From contig JAFGPO010000154.1 of NCBI GenBank assembly GCA_016936155.1, forward strand, positions 1 to 51,664: a stretch of DNA of 51,664 bases, written 5' to 3'. Under the pieces are notes generated by a model that searched no databases, was not told the DNA's origin, and saw only the letters and a list, made by a program, of their open reading frames with translations. The DNA is from Caldifarciminota bacterium (lineage in GTDB: Bacteria; Hydrothermota; Tepidihabitantia; SM23-42). Shown piece after piece: positions 36,759-46,673 of the stretch (position 1 is its first letter; the number at the start of each line of letters is the position of its first letter). A program made the position numbers and the translations under genes.

Positions 36759-37682
36759 TTGAAACAATACATGCACATTTCAGCACTTATCTTTTTATGT
36801 TTTGTGGTGCTTACCTGTAATGGTAACGCAGGTGGTAAAAACGGGACCTCAACCAATACCTTGCCGGTCATCAATCAAATCTCTCTTCTCCCTGCTCATC
36901 CAACCGCGCGATCAGAGATCAAGGCACAGATCACGAGTTCGGATAAGGATGGCGATCCCATTACCTATGAGATCAAGTGGTTCCTGAACAACCAGGAGAT
37001 CGGTGAGGGCATGCTCTTTTCGCATGAGGGTGTGGAACGGGGAGACAAGATCTTTGCCGAGATCCGGCCCTTCGATGGTAAGGATTATGGCGAATCCGTG
37101 CGCTCATCCGAAGTCACGGTCGGGGGTCTCCCTCCCCGTATTCTTTCAGTTTCAATAACTCCAGAATCGGTTTTTGTGACCACGCCGCAGGTCGTGCTCA
37201 CGGCTCTTGCCCAGGACCCGGACCATGATTCCGTGACCCTGTACGCGCACTGGGTGGTCGAGGACGAGGCGATCCCGGATACATCAAATGTCCTGCATGT
37301 GAGGACCCACAATGTCAAAAAAGGTGATGTCATTCATGTATCCGCGTTCGTTACTGACGGAGAGCTGCAGAGCGAACCATTCTTATTCGAAGTGCATATC
37401 GCGAATGCGCCCCCGGTCTTCACGACCCAGATCGACTCGGTTGTATGCCGACCGGAAAGTGTATACTACAAACTCCCGATCATGGATCCGGACAACGACC
37501 CGATCACGTATGAACTCATTGAAGCACCGAGCGGGTTGACCATTGACCGGGAAACAGGGATCATCTCCGGCAGCGTGGGAAATGTCCAGACATTCGATAT
37601 TGTCGTGCGTGCGATTGACCCGGAAGGTGCATTCCTTGAAGCTCGGTTCACGCTCATAACGGCAGATTTTCAGACGCCATAG
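36759..37682 (+). CDS. Lipoprotein with Ig-like/cadherin-like repeats
   Basis: FVVLTCNGN lipobox; putative Ig domain DPDNDPITYELIEAPSGLTIDRETGIISG. Confidence 0.75.
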   Translation: MKQYMHISALIFLCFVVLTCNGNAGGKNGTSTNTLPVINQISLLPAHPTARSEIKAQITSSDKDGDPITYEIKWFLNNQEIGEGMLFSHEGVERGDKIFAEIRPFDGKDYGESVRSSEVTVGGLPPRILSVSITPESVFVTTPQVVLTALAQDPDHDSVTLYAHWVVEDEAIPDTSNVLHVRTHNVKKGDVIHVSAFVTDGELQSEPFLFEVHIANAPPVFTTQIDSVVCRPESVYYKLPIMDPDNDPITYELIEAPSGLTIDRETGIISGSVGNVQTFDIVVRAIDPEGAFLEARFTLITADFQTP

Positions 37683-37700
37683 CGGCTAATAGAAAAATAC

Positions 37701-37727
37701 AAAAGGCGGTCATTTTGACCGCCTTTT
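37701..37727. terminator. Bidirectional-looking terminator AAAAGGCGGTCA-TTT-TGACCGCCTTTT
   Basis: 12-bp stem with A/T flanks between convergent genes. Confidence 0.88.
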
Positions 37728-37745
37728 CTTTTCTACTGCGAATCG

Positions 37746-37952
37746 TTATTTCTTCGGATGATCCGGATCCGGCTGTGGCGCGTCAACCGGGCACACTGCC
37801 ACGCACTGGGGTTCGTCAAAATGCCCGTCGCACTCAACGCATTTGTCCGGGTCAATTATATATATAGGATCGCCTTCAGTTATCGCCTGCACCGGGCACT
37901 CTGGTTCGCAAAGCCCGCAAGCGGTGCACTCTTCATTAATTTTATAAGCCAT
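37746..37952 (-). CDS. 2[4Fe-4S] ferredoxin (YfhL/Alvin-type)
   Basis: [16 protein letters not shown]...[27 protein letters not shown]16-TATAAT and AAGGAGG upstream. Confidence 0.93.
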   Translation of the reverse strand: MAYKINEECTACGLCEPECPVQAITEGDPIYIIDPDKCVECDGHFDEPQCVAVCPVDAPQPDPDHPKK

Positions 37953-38073
37953 GACAACCTCCTTTTTCGTTTTTAAAGGGTTATTATAGGGATAATCTAC
38001 TTTTTGTCAAGGCACAAAGACAGCAGGCAGTAAACACTAATCCGTAGGCGGAGCGATTTTAAAAATAATAACA

Positions 38074-38240
38074 GCGTATCAGAAGACCAGAGTATCGGCA
38101 GGCTGCTGACCAGAGTACCAGAATCCTTTGAATTAGAAATGACCCCTCTCCAGACGAAGTTTCACTTCCATGCGACGCATCCAGGATTTAATTTGATTTG
38201 CGGGTATCCTGCATGCTGATGTCCTGATCCGCTGAAACGT
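38074..38240. repeat. 8-bp-phased CTGATnnn repeat, copy 3 (arms separated by other sequence)
   Basis: GTATCAGAAGACCAGAGTATCGGC...CTGCATG CTGATGTC CTGATCCG CTGAAACG. Confidence 0.65.
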
Positions 38241-38261
38241 ATTCATCCTTCGGTCTACTGC

Positions 38262-38966
38262 CTACTGCCCTCGGTTCGCACTTCGTTGGAGCACCACCAG
38301 CGCGAGCGGCCGTCGTTCGATCGGCGTAACGAACGTATGCACTTCGGCAGCGAGCCCGAACCGGTCCATGAGAATACGTGCCTGCTTGAGTTCCTGTTCG
38401 ACCCTGCAGGTTTTGTAGAAGACCGCTCTGCCAGAAGGAGCAAGCAGTCGGTCGATGGTTTTCAAGTTCTTCTTGATCGCACCGACGGCCCGGAGCAGGA
38501 TTGAATCGAACCTGTCACCGGTATAGTGTTCAGCCCGCTCAGGCACGACCATTACTTGCGCAAGCCCGAGTTTCCTGACCAGGGTCATGAGGAACACGGC
38601 TTTTTTTCCGATAGACTCAAAGAGCACAAGGCGAAATTCGGGCGCGATGATCTTCAACGGCACCCCGGGAAATCCCCCGCCGGAACCGATATCGCACAGG
38701 GAAGAACCAACGAGAAAACGCTGCGCAATGAGCGATGGCAGCACATGCCGTATCACGATGCGCGTGTGATCCTTCCGGGAAATCAAATGAAGGCGGCCTC
38801 TATATTCGTGCAACAAACGGATATAGATCTCGAACCGGCGTCCCTGGCGGGTTGATAATGGAATCCCGAGCTCGCGCGCGCCCTGCCTGAGCAGCTGCAA
38901 ATCAAGCTGCAGGGCAGGCGTGATCTCAGGATCCATCCTGGTGTTTGATCTCATCCCAGATCGCAT
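38262..38966 (-). CDS. rsmG: 16S rRNA (guanine527-N7)-methyltransferase
   Basis: LCDIGSGGGFPGVPLKI; LLRAVGAIKKNLK. Confidence 0.9.
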   Translation of the reverse strand: MRSGMRSNTRMDPEITPALQLDLQLLRQGARELGIPLSTRQGRRFEIYIRLLHEYRGRLHLISRKDHTRIVIRHVLPSLIAQRFLVGSSLCDIGSGGGFPGVPLKIIAPEFRLVLFESIGKKAVFLMTLVRKLGLAQVMVVPERAEHYTGDRFDSILLRAVGAIKKNLKTIDRLLAPSGRAVFYKTCRVEQELKQARILMDRFGLAAEVHTFVTPIERRPLALVVLQRSANRGQ

Positions 38967-39717
38967 CCATTTCCTGCAGGCTCGCCTTACCAGGACTCAA
39001 GCCGCGCTTTTTTAATTCCTCCTGCATTCGTCTGAAGCGCTCGACGAATTTCCGGTTCGCGGCTCGCAGCGCATCTTCAGGATCGACCTTGAGGTGCCGG
39101 GCAAGGTTGACGCAGGCAAACAGCAGGTCGCCATATTCCTCAATAATCCCTCCCGGATCCTGTACCTGTTCGATCTCGCGGAGTTCTTCTTTCACTTTTT
39201 CAAGAGGTCCCTCATGGGACTCCCAGTCGAACCCCACTTTGCTCGCCCGCTCCTGTATCGTCTTTGCCGAGAGCAAGGCCGGAAGGCTCAGCGGGATCCC
39301 GCTGAACATGTCCGCCTTGCTCTCATGCCAGAATCGCAGGACCGACTCTTGATCCGGCAGATCTTTGCCTTTGAATACATGCGGATGTTTGTCTTTGTAT
39401 TTTTTCACGGTCGCGCGGATAAGAGCATCCGGAGCAACGCCTTTTTCATCGTTGTACAAACGAGCAAAGAAAAGCGCGAGGAAAAGCACGTCGCCGATCT
39501 CTTCCTGGATCGCAGGCGGATCATCATGCTCGATCGCATCGATCAATTCATAGGACTCTTCGATGATCTTATTTTTGAGCGAAGCAAGGGTCTGTTTACT
39601 GTCCCAGGGACACTCCTTCCTGAGCACCGCGATCAGCTCGATGAGAGATTGTAATACCCTGGCCTGCTGGCCCGTCGAAGGATCACTCATCGACGGGCGG
39701 CTCTTCCTCATTCTCAT
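38926..39717 (-). CDS. mazG: Nucleoside triphosphate pyrophosphohydrolase MazG
   Basis: RKECPWDSKQTLASLKNKIIEESYELIDAIE; EEIGDVLFLALFFARL. Confidence 0.95.
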   Translation of the reverse strand: MRMRKSRPSMSDPSTGQQARVLQSLIELIAVLRKECPWDSKQTLASLKNKIIEESYELIDAIEHDDPPAIQEEIGDVLFLALFFARLYNDEKGVAPDALIRATVKKYKDKHPHVFKGKDLPDQESVLRFWHESKADMFSGIPLSLPALLSAKTIQERASKVGFDWESHEGPLEKVKEELREIEQVQDPGGIIEEYGDLLFACVNLARHLKVDPEDALRAANRKFVERFRRMQEELKKRGLSPGKASLQEMDAIWDEIKHQDGS

Positions 39718-40366
39718 TCAGTTCAGCAGCTTCATCATCGTGCACGAAATTCGTGTAGAAATCCTCTTCGTAGTTAAGGCAGCACAGCAATCGTCCGCAG
39801 ATCCCGGAGATCTTGCTCGGTGACACATATAATTTCTGGTCCCGCGCCATGCGCAGGGAGATCGATTTAAGTTCAGAAAGAAAGGTCGTGCAACACAGAG
39901 TGCGGCCGCATGGACCGATCCCGCCGAACAAACGCGAATAATCGCGGCTTCCGATCTGTTTGATCACAACGCGCTTGTTCAACTTCTGGGAGATGAAACG
40001 ATGCAGCTTGCGGAATTCAAGCCGTTTTTGTGCGGTAAAGTAAAAGATCACACGCTCCTCATCGAACTGACAGTGCGCATACACGGGTTTCATCGGAAAC
40101 CTGAATTCGTCCACCGCGCGCCTGAGTTCGATCAGGCAGAATTCCTCGTATTCTTTCAATTCTTTGCGCTTTTCCGTATCCATCTCGTTGATGCCGCGGA
40201 TGACCTCGCCATAAGGTTCCTCTCCTTCATCAACGCGTGAACACATAACCGTCCCGAAATCGATACCCTCCTTGCTTTTGATGATCACGGTATCACCCGG
40301 GCTATAGGCGACTTCGCTCGCGCATATCTCAATGCGAAATGGTGTGATCTCGATCCGGTAGTTCAT
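39683..40366 (-). CDS. PSP1-domain protein (YaaT/RicT-like)
   Basis: GTVMCSR, VIFYFTAQKRLEFR, GGIGPCGRTLCCTTFL, KISGICGRLLCCLNYE. Confidence 0.93.
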   Translation of the reverse strand: MNYRIEITPFRIEICASEVAYSPGDTVIIKSKEGIDFGTVMCSRVDEGEEPYGEVIRGINEMDTEKRKELKEYEEFCLIELRRAVDEFRFPMKPVYAHCQFDEERVIFYFTAQKRLEFRKLHRFISQKLNKRVVIKQIGSRDYSRLFGGIGPCGRTLCCTTFLSELKSISLRMARDQKLYVSPSKISGICGRLLCCLNYEEDFYTNFVHDDEAAELNENEEEPPVDE

Positions 40367-40668
40367 TCCTTTGGCACCAGGTAGATCTCTTCACCCGGTT
40401 TGATCATACCAAGGTCATCGCGTGCTTTTGCTTCAAGCAGGGTGCCGCGCTCATATTGATTGATACGGTCAATGAGGACTTCATTCTCGGCACGCAGTAT
40501 AAGTATGCCCTTTTTCACCGTGCGCTCTTTGTGAACCGCGCTGATGTACCGGTATACCCGACGCCCGAAATAGATGAGCGGCAGCGCTACGATTATGAGC
40601 AGTATGATGATCCGGGTCCGGGTCATCTTTTTCTTGCGGCTTTTCTTCATAGATCGTGGTTGTTGCAC
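40363..40668 (-). CDS. FtsB/DivIC-family septum formation initiator-like protein
   Basis: One TM plus short coiled coil, EAKARDDLGMIKPGEEIYLV. Confidence 0.85.
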   Translation of the reverse strand: MQQPRSMKKSRKKKMTRTRIIILLIIVALPLIYFGRRVYRYISAVHKERTVKKGILILRAENEVLIDRINQYERGTLLEAKARDDLGMIKPGEEIYLVPKE

Positions 40669-40702
40669 CCAACAAAATGGAAAGTGATCGTGTTACACAA
40701 GG

Positions 40703-43015
40703 TCACTTGTGCGGATAATAGTAGTAATAGCGATTGCGGTAGTAATGCCGTGTAAGATCAACGCCGTTCAATACGAATCCGATGATCTTTTCACCGCTCC
40801 GCTCCAGTTCATCTTTTACTTCAAGCACTGCATCCCGGTTGGTCTTTCGCGCCATAACGACGACGACAATCGCATCCGCGATCTTACCGAGAACCCGCGC
40901 ATCAGCCACTCCCAGGGCAGGCGGCGCGTCAATGATCACATACTCGTAATTCTCCTTGAACTCCTCTATGATACCGCCCATCTTCATTGAGCCCAGCAGC
41001 TCCGCGGGATTTGACGGAATAGTGCCGCTCGTGATAAAACTAAGGTTCTCGGTCTTGCTTTTGACAATGGAGTCCTTCAGTTTCAGATGATCGAGCAGGA
41101 CATCGGACAGGCCGTGATGGTTATCCTTAACGAGCTGGGAAAAATAACTGTGCAGCATGGGTCGGCGGAAGTCACAATCAAGAATGATCGTCCTGTGCCC
41201 CTGCTGGGCAAGGGTTATGCCCAGATTAATGCAGGTTGTGGTCTTTCCTTCCTGGGGCAGGGTTGACGTAATGAGCACTGATTTGATCGGTTTCGCAGTC
41301 GCGGCAAACGCGATATTCGTACGCAGGATGCGGTATGCTTCGGCGATCTGTGAGTGCGGCTCATCGATCGTTGGAACATGTGGACGGTGATTCTCTCGCA
41401 CCAGCGGTATCGTTGCCAGAACCGATAATCCGGTTATTTCTTCGATCTCTTTCGACGACTTCAATGATGTGTCGAGGTTTTCCAGGAGGAACGCTCCAGC
41501 GAGCCCGATACAGGCGCCTAAGAGAAATCCCAGTATCGTGTACTGCTTCGGTTTTGGCTGGACCGGTCGCTCCGGGATCGTTGCGATATCGATAACCCGC
41601 GCCTCGCTGATCTGCATCGACTCGGCGATCTTGGATTCTTCAAGCTTGCCCAGGAGCATCGTGTATATCTCCTCATTCGCCATTTTCTGACGGGTCAGTT
41701 GAGCAAGATTGACTTCTGCTTCCGGAAGTCTCTTGAGCCTCTTGTTCTGCCGATCGATTATCTGATCGAGGGCATCGATACGGCTTTGTACGGCGATGGC
41801 ACGCGTTTCGCTGTTAATGACATTCGTAATGATCGACATCAGAACCGGGTCCTTGACCGGCGGGCCCGCTAACACGACCTTCCTGGTCGCTTCCTGCAGG
41901 TCTTCTTCGATCGTGGCAATACGTTTTTCGATCTCGGTAATCTCTGCCGATGACTCGCTTTTCACGAACAATTCCTGCCGCTGGACTTCCAAACTCTTGA
42001 GTTTTTCTTTTAACGTGACAATGAGCGGACTGTTCGACACCGTCGGATACGATGCCAGTTTTTTGTAGACCCCGTATGACGCTTCGTCCTCGGATAACTC
42101 ATCCCCCAGGTTCGCGATCGTGCTTTCGACCTCCTGAAGTTCGACAATTGCCTGAGCCCTTTCAACTTCGAATTCCGCGGCTGCGGTTATGATCTCTTTA
42201 GCAGACTCATCAAGAAGAAATATACCGGCTTTTTCCTTGTACTGGCGCAGCCCTTCTTCGGCTTTGCTGAGTTCCTCACCGAATATCGCGATCTGACTTT
42301 CGATGAACTCTTTAGAGCCGCGCGCTGCCTCCCGGATCGTTGTCAGGGAGTAATTGATGTACTCGCGCGCAAGGGTATTGGCGATACTCATTGAAAGTTC
42401 AGGCGAGTGCGACTTTGCTTTTAAAAGTACAAGATAGGTATTTTTGATCTGGCTCGCGCTCACATTTTCCTGCAGTGCATCCGCGCTCATATCCACATCA
42501 ACAACCGTGAATTTCAGTGTATTGTCCGGCGGCCGCTCCGCGATCAGAAAACGCAGATCGCCGTGGTCATAGAGTTCGCCGATCGCTCCGGTGCCGTGCG
42601 TCCGACCTTTCTTGTCGATAACGGTAAATCCGTTGCCGTTCAATTTGAGCGTGTATTTACCGGGCACGGCGCAGTCCCCGACATCCAGCGATTCGAACCG
42701 CCATTCCTGATGGCCTTCGACAACGAAATTGAGATCCAGCTCCTTTACCACGGAACGGGCAAGCGTGCGGCTCCGGATAATCTCGAGCTGGCTTTCCACT
42801 GGATCAACCCGTTTCGGCGTGTAGATCTCGGAAAAGAACATCGGTTTTGATTCGGAAAGGTCCAGTTTGAACTTCACCTGGGCTTCATATATTTTTGGCA
42901 GAATCAAACTCAGGACAAAAGCTCCGATCGTTGCCGTGATCACGCAGACAATGATCAACCAGCGCCGTTCTATGACAACGCTGATGTAATCCTGGAGCTT
43001 GGGTTCGGTCTTCAT
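40703..43015 (-). CDS. Polysaccharide biosynthesis tyrosine autokinase (Wzz/BY-kinase, Wzc-like)
   Basis: Wzz domain; Walker A TSTLPQEGKTTTCINLG; Tyr-rich tail HYYRNRYYYYYPHK. Confidence 0.94.
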   Translation of the reverse strand: MKTEPKLQDYISVVIERRWLIIVCVITATIGAFVLSLILPKIYEAQVKFKLDLSESKPMFFSEIYTPKRVDPVESQLEIIRSRTLARSVVKELDLNFVVEGHQEWRFESLDVGDCAVPGKYTLKLNGNGFTVIDKKGRTHGTGAIGELYDHGDLRFLIAERPPDNTLKFTVVDVDMSADALQENVSASQIKNTYLVLLKAKSHSPELSMSIANTLAREYINYSLTTIREAARGSKEFIESQIAIFGEELSKAEEGLRQYKEKAGIFLLDESAKEIITAAAEFEVERAQAIVELQEVESTIANLGDELSEDEASYGVYKKLASYPTVSNSPLIVTLKEKLKSLEVQRQELFVKSESSAEITEIEKRIATIEEDLQEATRKVVLAGPPVKDPVLMSIITNVINSETRAIAVQSRIDALDQIIDRQNKRLKRLPEAEVNLAQLTRQKMANEEIYTMLLGKLEESKIAESMQISEARVIDIATIPERPVQPKPKQYTILGFLLGACIGLAGAFLLENLDTSLKSSKEIEEITGLSVLATIPLVRENHRPHVPTIDEPHSQIAEAYRILRTNIAFAATAKPIKSVLITSTLPQEGKTTTCINLGITLAQQGHRTIILDCDFRRPMLHSYFSQLVKDNHHGLSDVLLDHLKLKDSIVKSKTENLSFITSGTIPSNPAELLGSMKMGGIIEEFKENYEYVIIDAPPALGVADARVLGKIADAIVVVVMARKTNRDAVLEVKDELERSGEKIIGFVLNGVDLTRHYYRNRYYYYYPHK

Positions 43016-43017
43016 TG

Positions 43018-43596
43018 TTATCTCGCGGCGATGTATATCTGCAGGATGAGCGTGCCGAGCGAAAAGAGCACTCCCCATTCCTGAAACGCGCCCATGAAAC
43101 GCCGCGGCACGATCACGATATCACCCGGGCGCAACGCGAGTTTTTCCATATCCGCTTCGTTTTTGATCGCTTTTTTAAAATCAATCCGCCGCTCCACGCC
43201 TACATTGATGATACGTATGTTATTAAGCGAACCGTCGTTCGTAGGACCCCCGGCCTGTGCCAGAAGGTTCGCAAGATTGTCCTCACTTCGCACATAGTAG
43301 TCACCGGGTATCTTTACTTCACCGAATATATTAATCCGGTAGTAAAAATTGATATCGATCGGCACGTCCGTATAGAATTGCTGGAATTCATCAAAAAGAA
43401 ATTCGTATAAGGAATCGAGCGCGATATCTTTGACTGAGAATTTCCCGAATAGTGGTATGGTCAGGGTGGTATCATCGTCCACAAAATAGCGACCGCTCAG
43501 ATCCTCCTGTCGCCAAATCGTGATCTCAACTGCGTCATATGGCTGCAGACAGATATCATTTGAAAACGTAACAACCGCAAATATCAGACACAACAT
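43018..43596 (-). CDS. Polysaccharide export protein (Wza/SLBB-like)
   Basis: LQPYDAVEITIWRQEDLSGRYFVDDDTTLTIPLFG; GEVKIPGDYYV. Confidence 0.9.
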   Translation of the reverse strand: MLCLIFAVVTFSNDICLQPYDAVEITIWRQEDLSGRYFVDDDTTLTIPLFGKFSVKDIALDSLYEFLFDEFQQFYTDVPIDINFYYRINIFGEVKIPGDYYVRSEDNLANLLAQAGGPTNDGSLNNIRIINVGVERRIDFKKAIKNEADMEKLALRPGDIVIVPRRFMGAFQEWGVLFSLGTLILQIYIAAR

Positions 43597-43604
43597 AACA
43601 CCGA

Positions 43605-43633
43605 ATTATAGTCAAAAAAGGAAAACTTGTCAA
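43605..43633 (-). promoter_or_regulatory. Promoter TTGACA-N17-TATAAT, ATG 8 nt downstream
   Basis: Minus strand reading. Confidence 0.75.
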
Positions 43634-43672
43634 GCTGATGTAAAAGTACAAGTTTTTTCACTGGCCCGTGGA

Positions 43673-43701
43673 TTGACAAACCCCGCGATACTCCGTATAA
43701 T
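43673..43701 (+). promoter_or_regulatory. Promoter TTGACA-N17-TATAAT
   Basis: Direct reading. Confidence 0.8.
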
Positions 43702-43716
43702 ACGTTCGAGGTCCAG

Positions 43717-44940
43717 GTGAACGTACAGATCACAACCGCACGATGTATCCCCCTTGCCGGCGCGCTGATCGTCCTGGGGATACTGCTCGATGCGCCATTA
43801 CCCGCGTCTTTTTCAGCGCATAACTGCCGTTTCTGGGGGATAGTGTATGCGGTAAAGGATCAGTCGATCCAGAATGCGATCAATAGCCACCTTGATTCAC
43901 TTCGTTCGCTCGGCGCGCACCATACCGATGGCTGGGGCATCGCTTATTATGTCACGTTGGATAGTGGAGACGGGCTGCCTGTCATTGAACGCGGCGAACC
44001 TGGAGCGCCGCTCGATCCCCGTTATGCCTGCGCAGCCGGTCATGTAGCCGATCATGCAAACAGCGCAGCGATCGCGCATGTCCGGAGCGGTTCAAGCGGT
44101 CCATGCTCAGGAATACCTGATCCCCACCCATTTTCACGCTATGCCGTGTACCGCGCGTTCCACATGTTCTTCGCCCATAATGGTACTCTCGACAGCCAGG
44201 TACTCCTTGATCTTATCGCCGCGATCGATCCTCTCTACCTTAGTTTGAATCCGCCGGACTACGCGCCTGATCACCTTGATTCCGACCTCTATGCGATCTT
44301 AGTAACGGAAATAATCGATATGAACACATCCCAGCCCATAGAAGAATGCATTCGTATCGCCATCACTAAGATCGATTCTGCGGTCGCGGCTGGATCCGTG
44401 CAGTGTAACTTTGTCATGATTGATGGCTCGACCCTGTACGCGGTGAACTTCTCGCGTTCTCCGATCGATGCCCTCACCCTGTACTTCTACGCGCCTTCTG
44501 GCCGGATCGATTTCTGGGCAGCAGCGTCAGAACCTCTCGATAATCAGCCGTTTTGTTGGACCGAGGTGCCGAATTCCACGCTTGTCATACTCACACCCAA
44601 TTCATACCCGAGATTTCTTGATGTTCTCATTGCTGATCCTGCAATCGAGACCGCGGGCTTCAATATCGTGTACCCGAATCCCACCACTGCACCGGTAACG
44701 ATCTCATTCACCCTTCCGGAACGATCCCGGACCGATCCGGCATGTAGGATCCGCATCTACAATTGCGCCGGACAACTCGTAAAGACCATGACCCCAAATG
44801 CCGCTGAGCGCAGTAGCCAAAACTCGGTGGTCTGGCATGGATCGGACGAAAAGGGAAACCAGTTGCCAAGCGGTGTGTATTACTGCTGCCTGTGCTCCGG
44901 CGATACATCTTTTTCAAAGAAGCTCGTGTATATACGGTAA
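43717..44940 (+). CDS. Predicted secreted class II glutamine amidotransferase-like protein with T9SS/FlgD-like C-terminus
   Basis: Signal peptide then HNCRFWGIVYAV, HHTDGWGIAYY, AIAHVRSGSSGPCS..HPFS, FFAHNGTLD; C-term YPNPTTAPVTISFTLP...LPSGVYYC. Confidence 0.85.
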   Translation: MNVQITTARCIPLAGALIVLGILLDAPLPASFSAHNCRFWGIVYAVKDQSIQNAINSHLDSLRSLGAHHTDGWGIAYYVTLDSGDGLPVIERGEPGAPLDPRYACAAGHVADHANSAAIAHVRSGSSGPCSGIPDPHPFSRYAVYRAFHMFFAHNGTLDSQVLLDLIAAIDPLYLSLNPPDYAPDHLDSDLYAILVTEIIDMNTSQPIEECIRIAITKIDSAVAAGSVQCNFVMIDGSTLYAVNFSRSPIDALTLYFYAPSGRIDFWAAASEPLDNQPFCWTEVPNSTLVILTPNSYPRFLDVLIADPAIETAGFNIVYPNPTTAPVTISFTLPERSRTDPACRIRIYNCAGQLVKTMTPNAAERSSQNSVVWHGSDEKGNQLPSGVYYCCLCSGDTSFSKKLVYIR

Positions 44941-44968
44941 AGGCGTCCCTGAGACGCCAGGGAGATTT

Positions 44969-45091
44969 ATGGGACCATTATATTTTCCGTGGCTGACGTT
45001 TTGTGCCTGGCTGGTCGCGATCGGGTGCATCGTATTCAGCATACTCTGGGCGATTTTCATCTACAAACCCGGGGATGATGACCATGAGTGA
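44969..45091 (+). CDS. Small (40 aa) symporter accessory-like membrane protein
   Basis: MGPLYFPWLTFCAWLVAIGCIVFSILWAIFIYKPGDDDHE; directly overlaps symporter start. Confidence 0.7.
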   Translation: MGPLYFPWLTFCAWLVAIGCIVFSILWAIFIYKPGDDDHE

Positions 45092-46523
45092 ATCATTGAT
45101 CTATGCATTGATCATAATCGCGTATCTTGCGCTCCTTGTCTTTATCGGGCTGCTCATGGGACGGCGCACAAAGAATGTCGAGGACTTTTACATCGGCGGC
45201 CGGCAGATCGGTCCATGGGTTACAGCGCTGTCATTCGTAGCGGCGTATTTCAGCTCCGTGGTCATTGTCGGCGGCGGCGGATATGGTTACATGTTCGGAA
45301 TGTCCACCCTCTGGATCGGAGCAATCAATGTGCTTCTTGGCTGCACGATATGCTGGATCGTCCTTGGTCCGCGTGTCCGCCGCTTCACGCAGCGTCTGAA
45401 TACCATGACAATACCTCATTTTTTCGGCGAGCGCTACCAGTCATCCTTCGTGGTGGTCTTTACTGCCCTGATCATCATAATCTTCATGGTATTCTACAAT
45501 GTGAGCATACTCAAAGGCATGGGGCATATTTTTGAAGTGCTCATGAACATACCCTACACCTATGCGATCCTGATCGCAGGCATCATCATTCTCTTTTATG
45601 TAACGATCGGCGGCTACCTTGCAGTCGTGTGGACGAGCTTTGTGCAAGCGTGGGTCATGGGCCTCGGGTTGATCCTGCTTACCGTATTCTCGATCAAGGC
45701 GATCGGAGGTGTATCCCAGGCGAATCAAGCATTACACTCGATCGATCCGGGTCTGATCACGACGCCCGGCGTGTGGGGCTGGCCAGGACTTTTATCATTT
45801 GCCCTGATCGTCAGTTTCGGCGTATGGGGAATGCCCCAGCTGGTTGTCCGTTTCTACTCGATCAAGAACCTGAAGGTTTTGCGTATCGGGACCGTGATCG
45901 CGACGATCGGCACATGTATGGCTCTGCTCCCTTATTTTAACGGCGCGATCGCGCGCGTACTGTACCCGGGGTTGGAAAACCCGGATCTCGCCATTCCCTT
46001 TCTTGCCAAGAACGTACTCTCGCCGCTCGGTTCAGCGATCGTCCTGGCTGCGGTTGTTGCGGCCGGGATGTCGACATTCGCCTCGGTCCTGATCATTCTA
46101 TCAAGTTCAATGATCCATGATACACTGATCAAAGGATTCAAGATGAATATGTCAAAGGAACGAAGCCTCCTCTATAGCAAGATCGGCAGCCTGATCATCG
46201 GACTGATCTCGCTGGTCATCGCGTTCAAGCCCCCGGCCCTGGTTCTGACATTGACCGCTTTCGCATGGGCAGTCATCGCCTCGACCACCCTTTGGCCACT
46301 TTTGTTCGGGATCTACTGGAAGAGAGCGACCAAAACCGGGTGCATCGCCTCGATGATTGGCGGCTGCTTGACCGCCCTTGCATGGATGGCGATGAAAAAC
46401 CCGTTTAAGATCCATGGTTTCATCCCGGGCATTATCGCAGGAGCGGTACTGATGATCGTTTTGAGCCTGCTTACCCCCCGGCTTCCAGAAGCGCATATTG
46501 AAAGGATATGGGGAAAGGCGTAG
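45084..46523 (+). CDS. Sodium:solute symporter (SSS family)
   Basis: TKNVEDFYIGGRQIGPWVTALSFVAAYFSSVVIVGGGGYGY. Confidence 0.93.
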   Translation: MSESLIYALIIIAYLALLVFIGLLMGRRTKNVEDFYIGGRQIGPWVTALSFVAAYFSSVVIVGGGGYGYMFGMSTLWIGAINVLLGCTICWIVLGPRVRRFTQRLNTMTIPHFFGERYQSSFVVVFTALIIIIFMVFYNVSILKGMGHIFEVLMNIPYTYAILIAGIIILFYVTIGGYLAVVWTSFVQAWVMGLGLILLTVFSIKAIGGVSQANQALHSIDPGLITTPGVWGWPGLLSFALIVSFGVWGMPQLVVRFYSIKNLKVLRIGTVIATIGTCMALLPYFNGAIARVLYPGLENPDLAIPFLAKNVLSPLGSAIVLAAVVAAGMSTFASVLIILSSSMIHDTLIKGFKMNMSKERSLLYSKIGSLIIGLISLVIAFKPPALVLTLTAFAWAVIASTTLWPLLFGIYWKRATKTGCIASMIGGCLTALAWMAMKNPFKIHGFIPGIIAGAVLMIVLSLLTPRLPEAHIERIWGKA

Positions 46524-46543
46524 GGCGCAAAGCGAAAAACATG

Positions 46544-46662
46544 TGTATCAGGATACCAGATTATCAGCAGGAAGCAGAGCAGACCATCAGAATATCAGAT
46601 ACAAAAACTGGTATACTGGGTTGCTGATATCCTGCATGCTGATACTCTAATTCGCTGATACA
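46544..46662. repeat. 8-bp-phased CTGATnnn hairpin, copy 4 (outer ends TGTATCAG/CTGATACA)
   Basis: Most complete palindromic copy. Confidence 0.85.
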
Positions 46663-46673
46663 CCATTTTGTTA

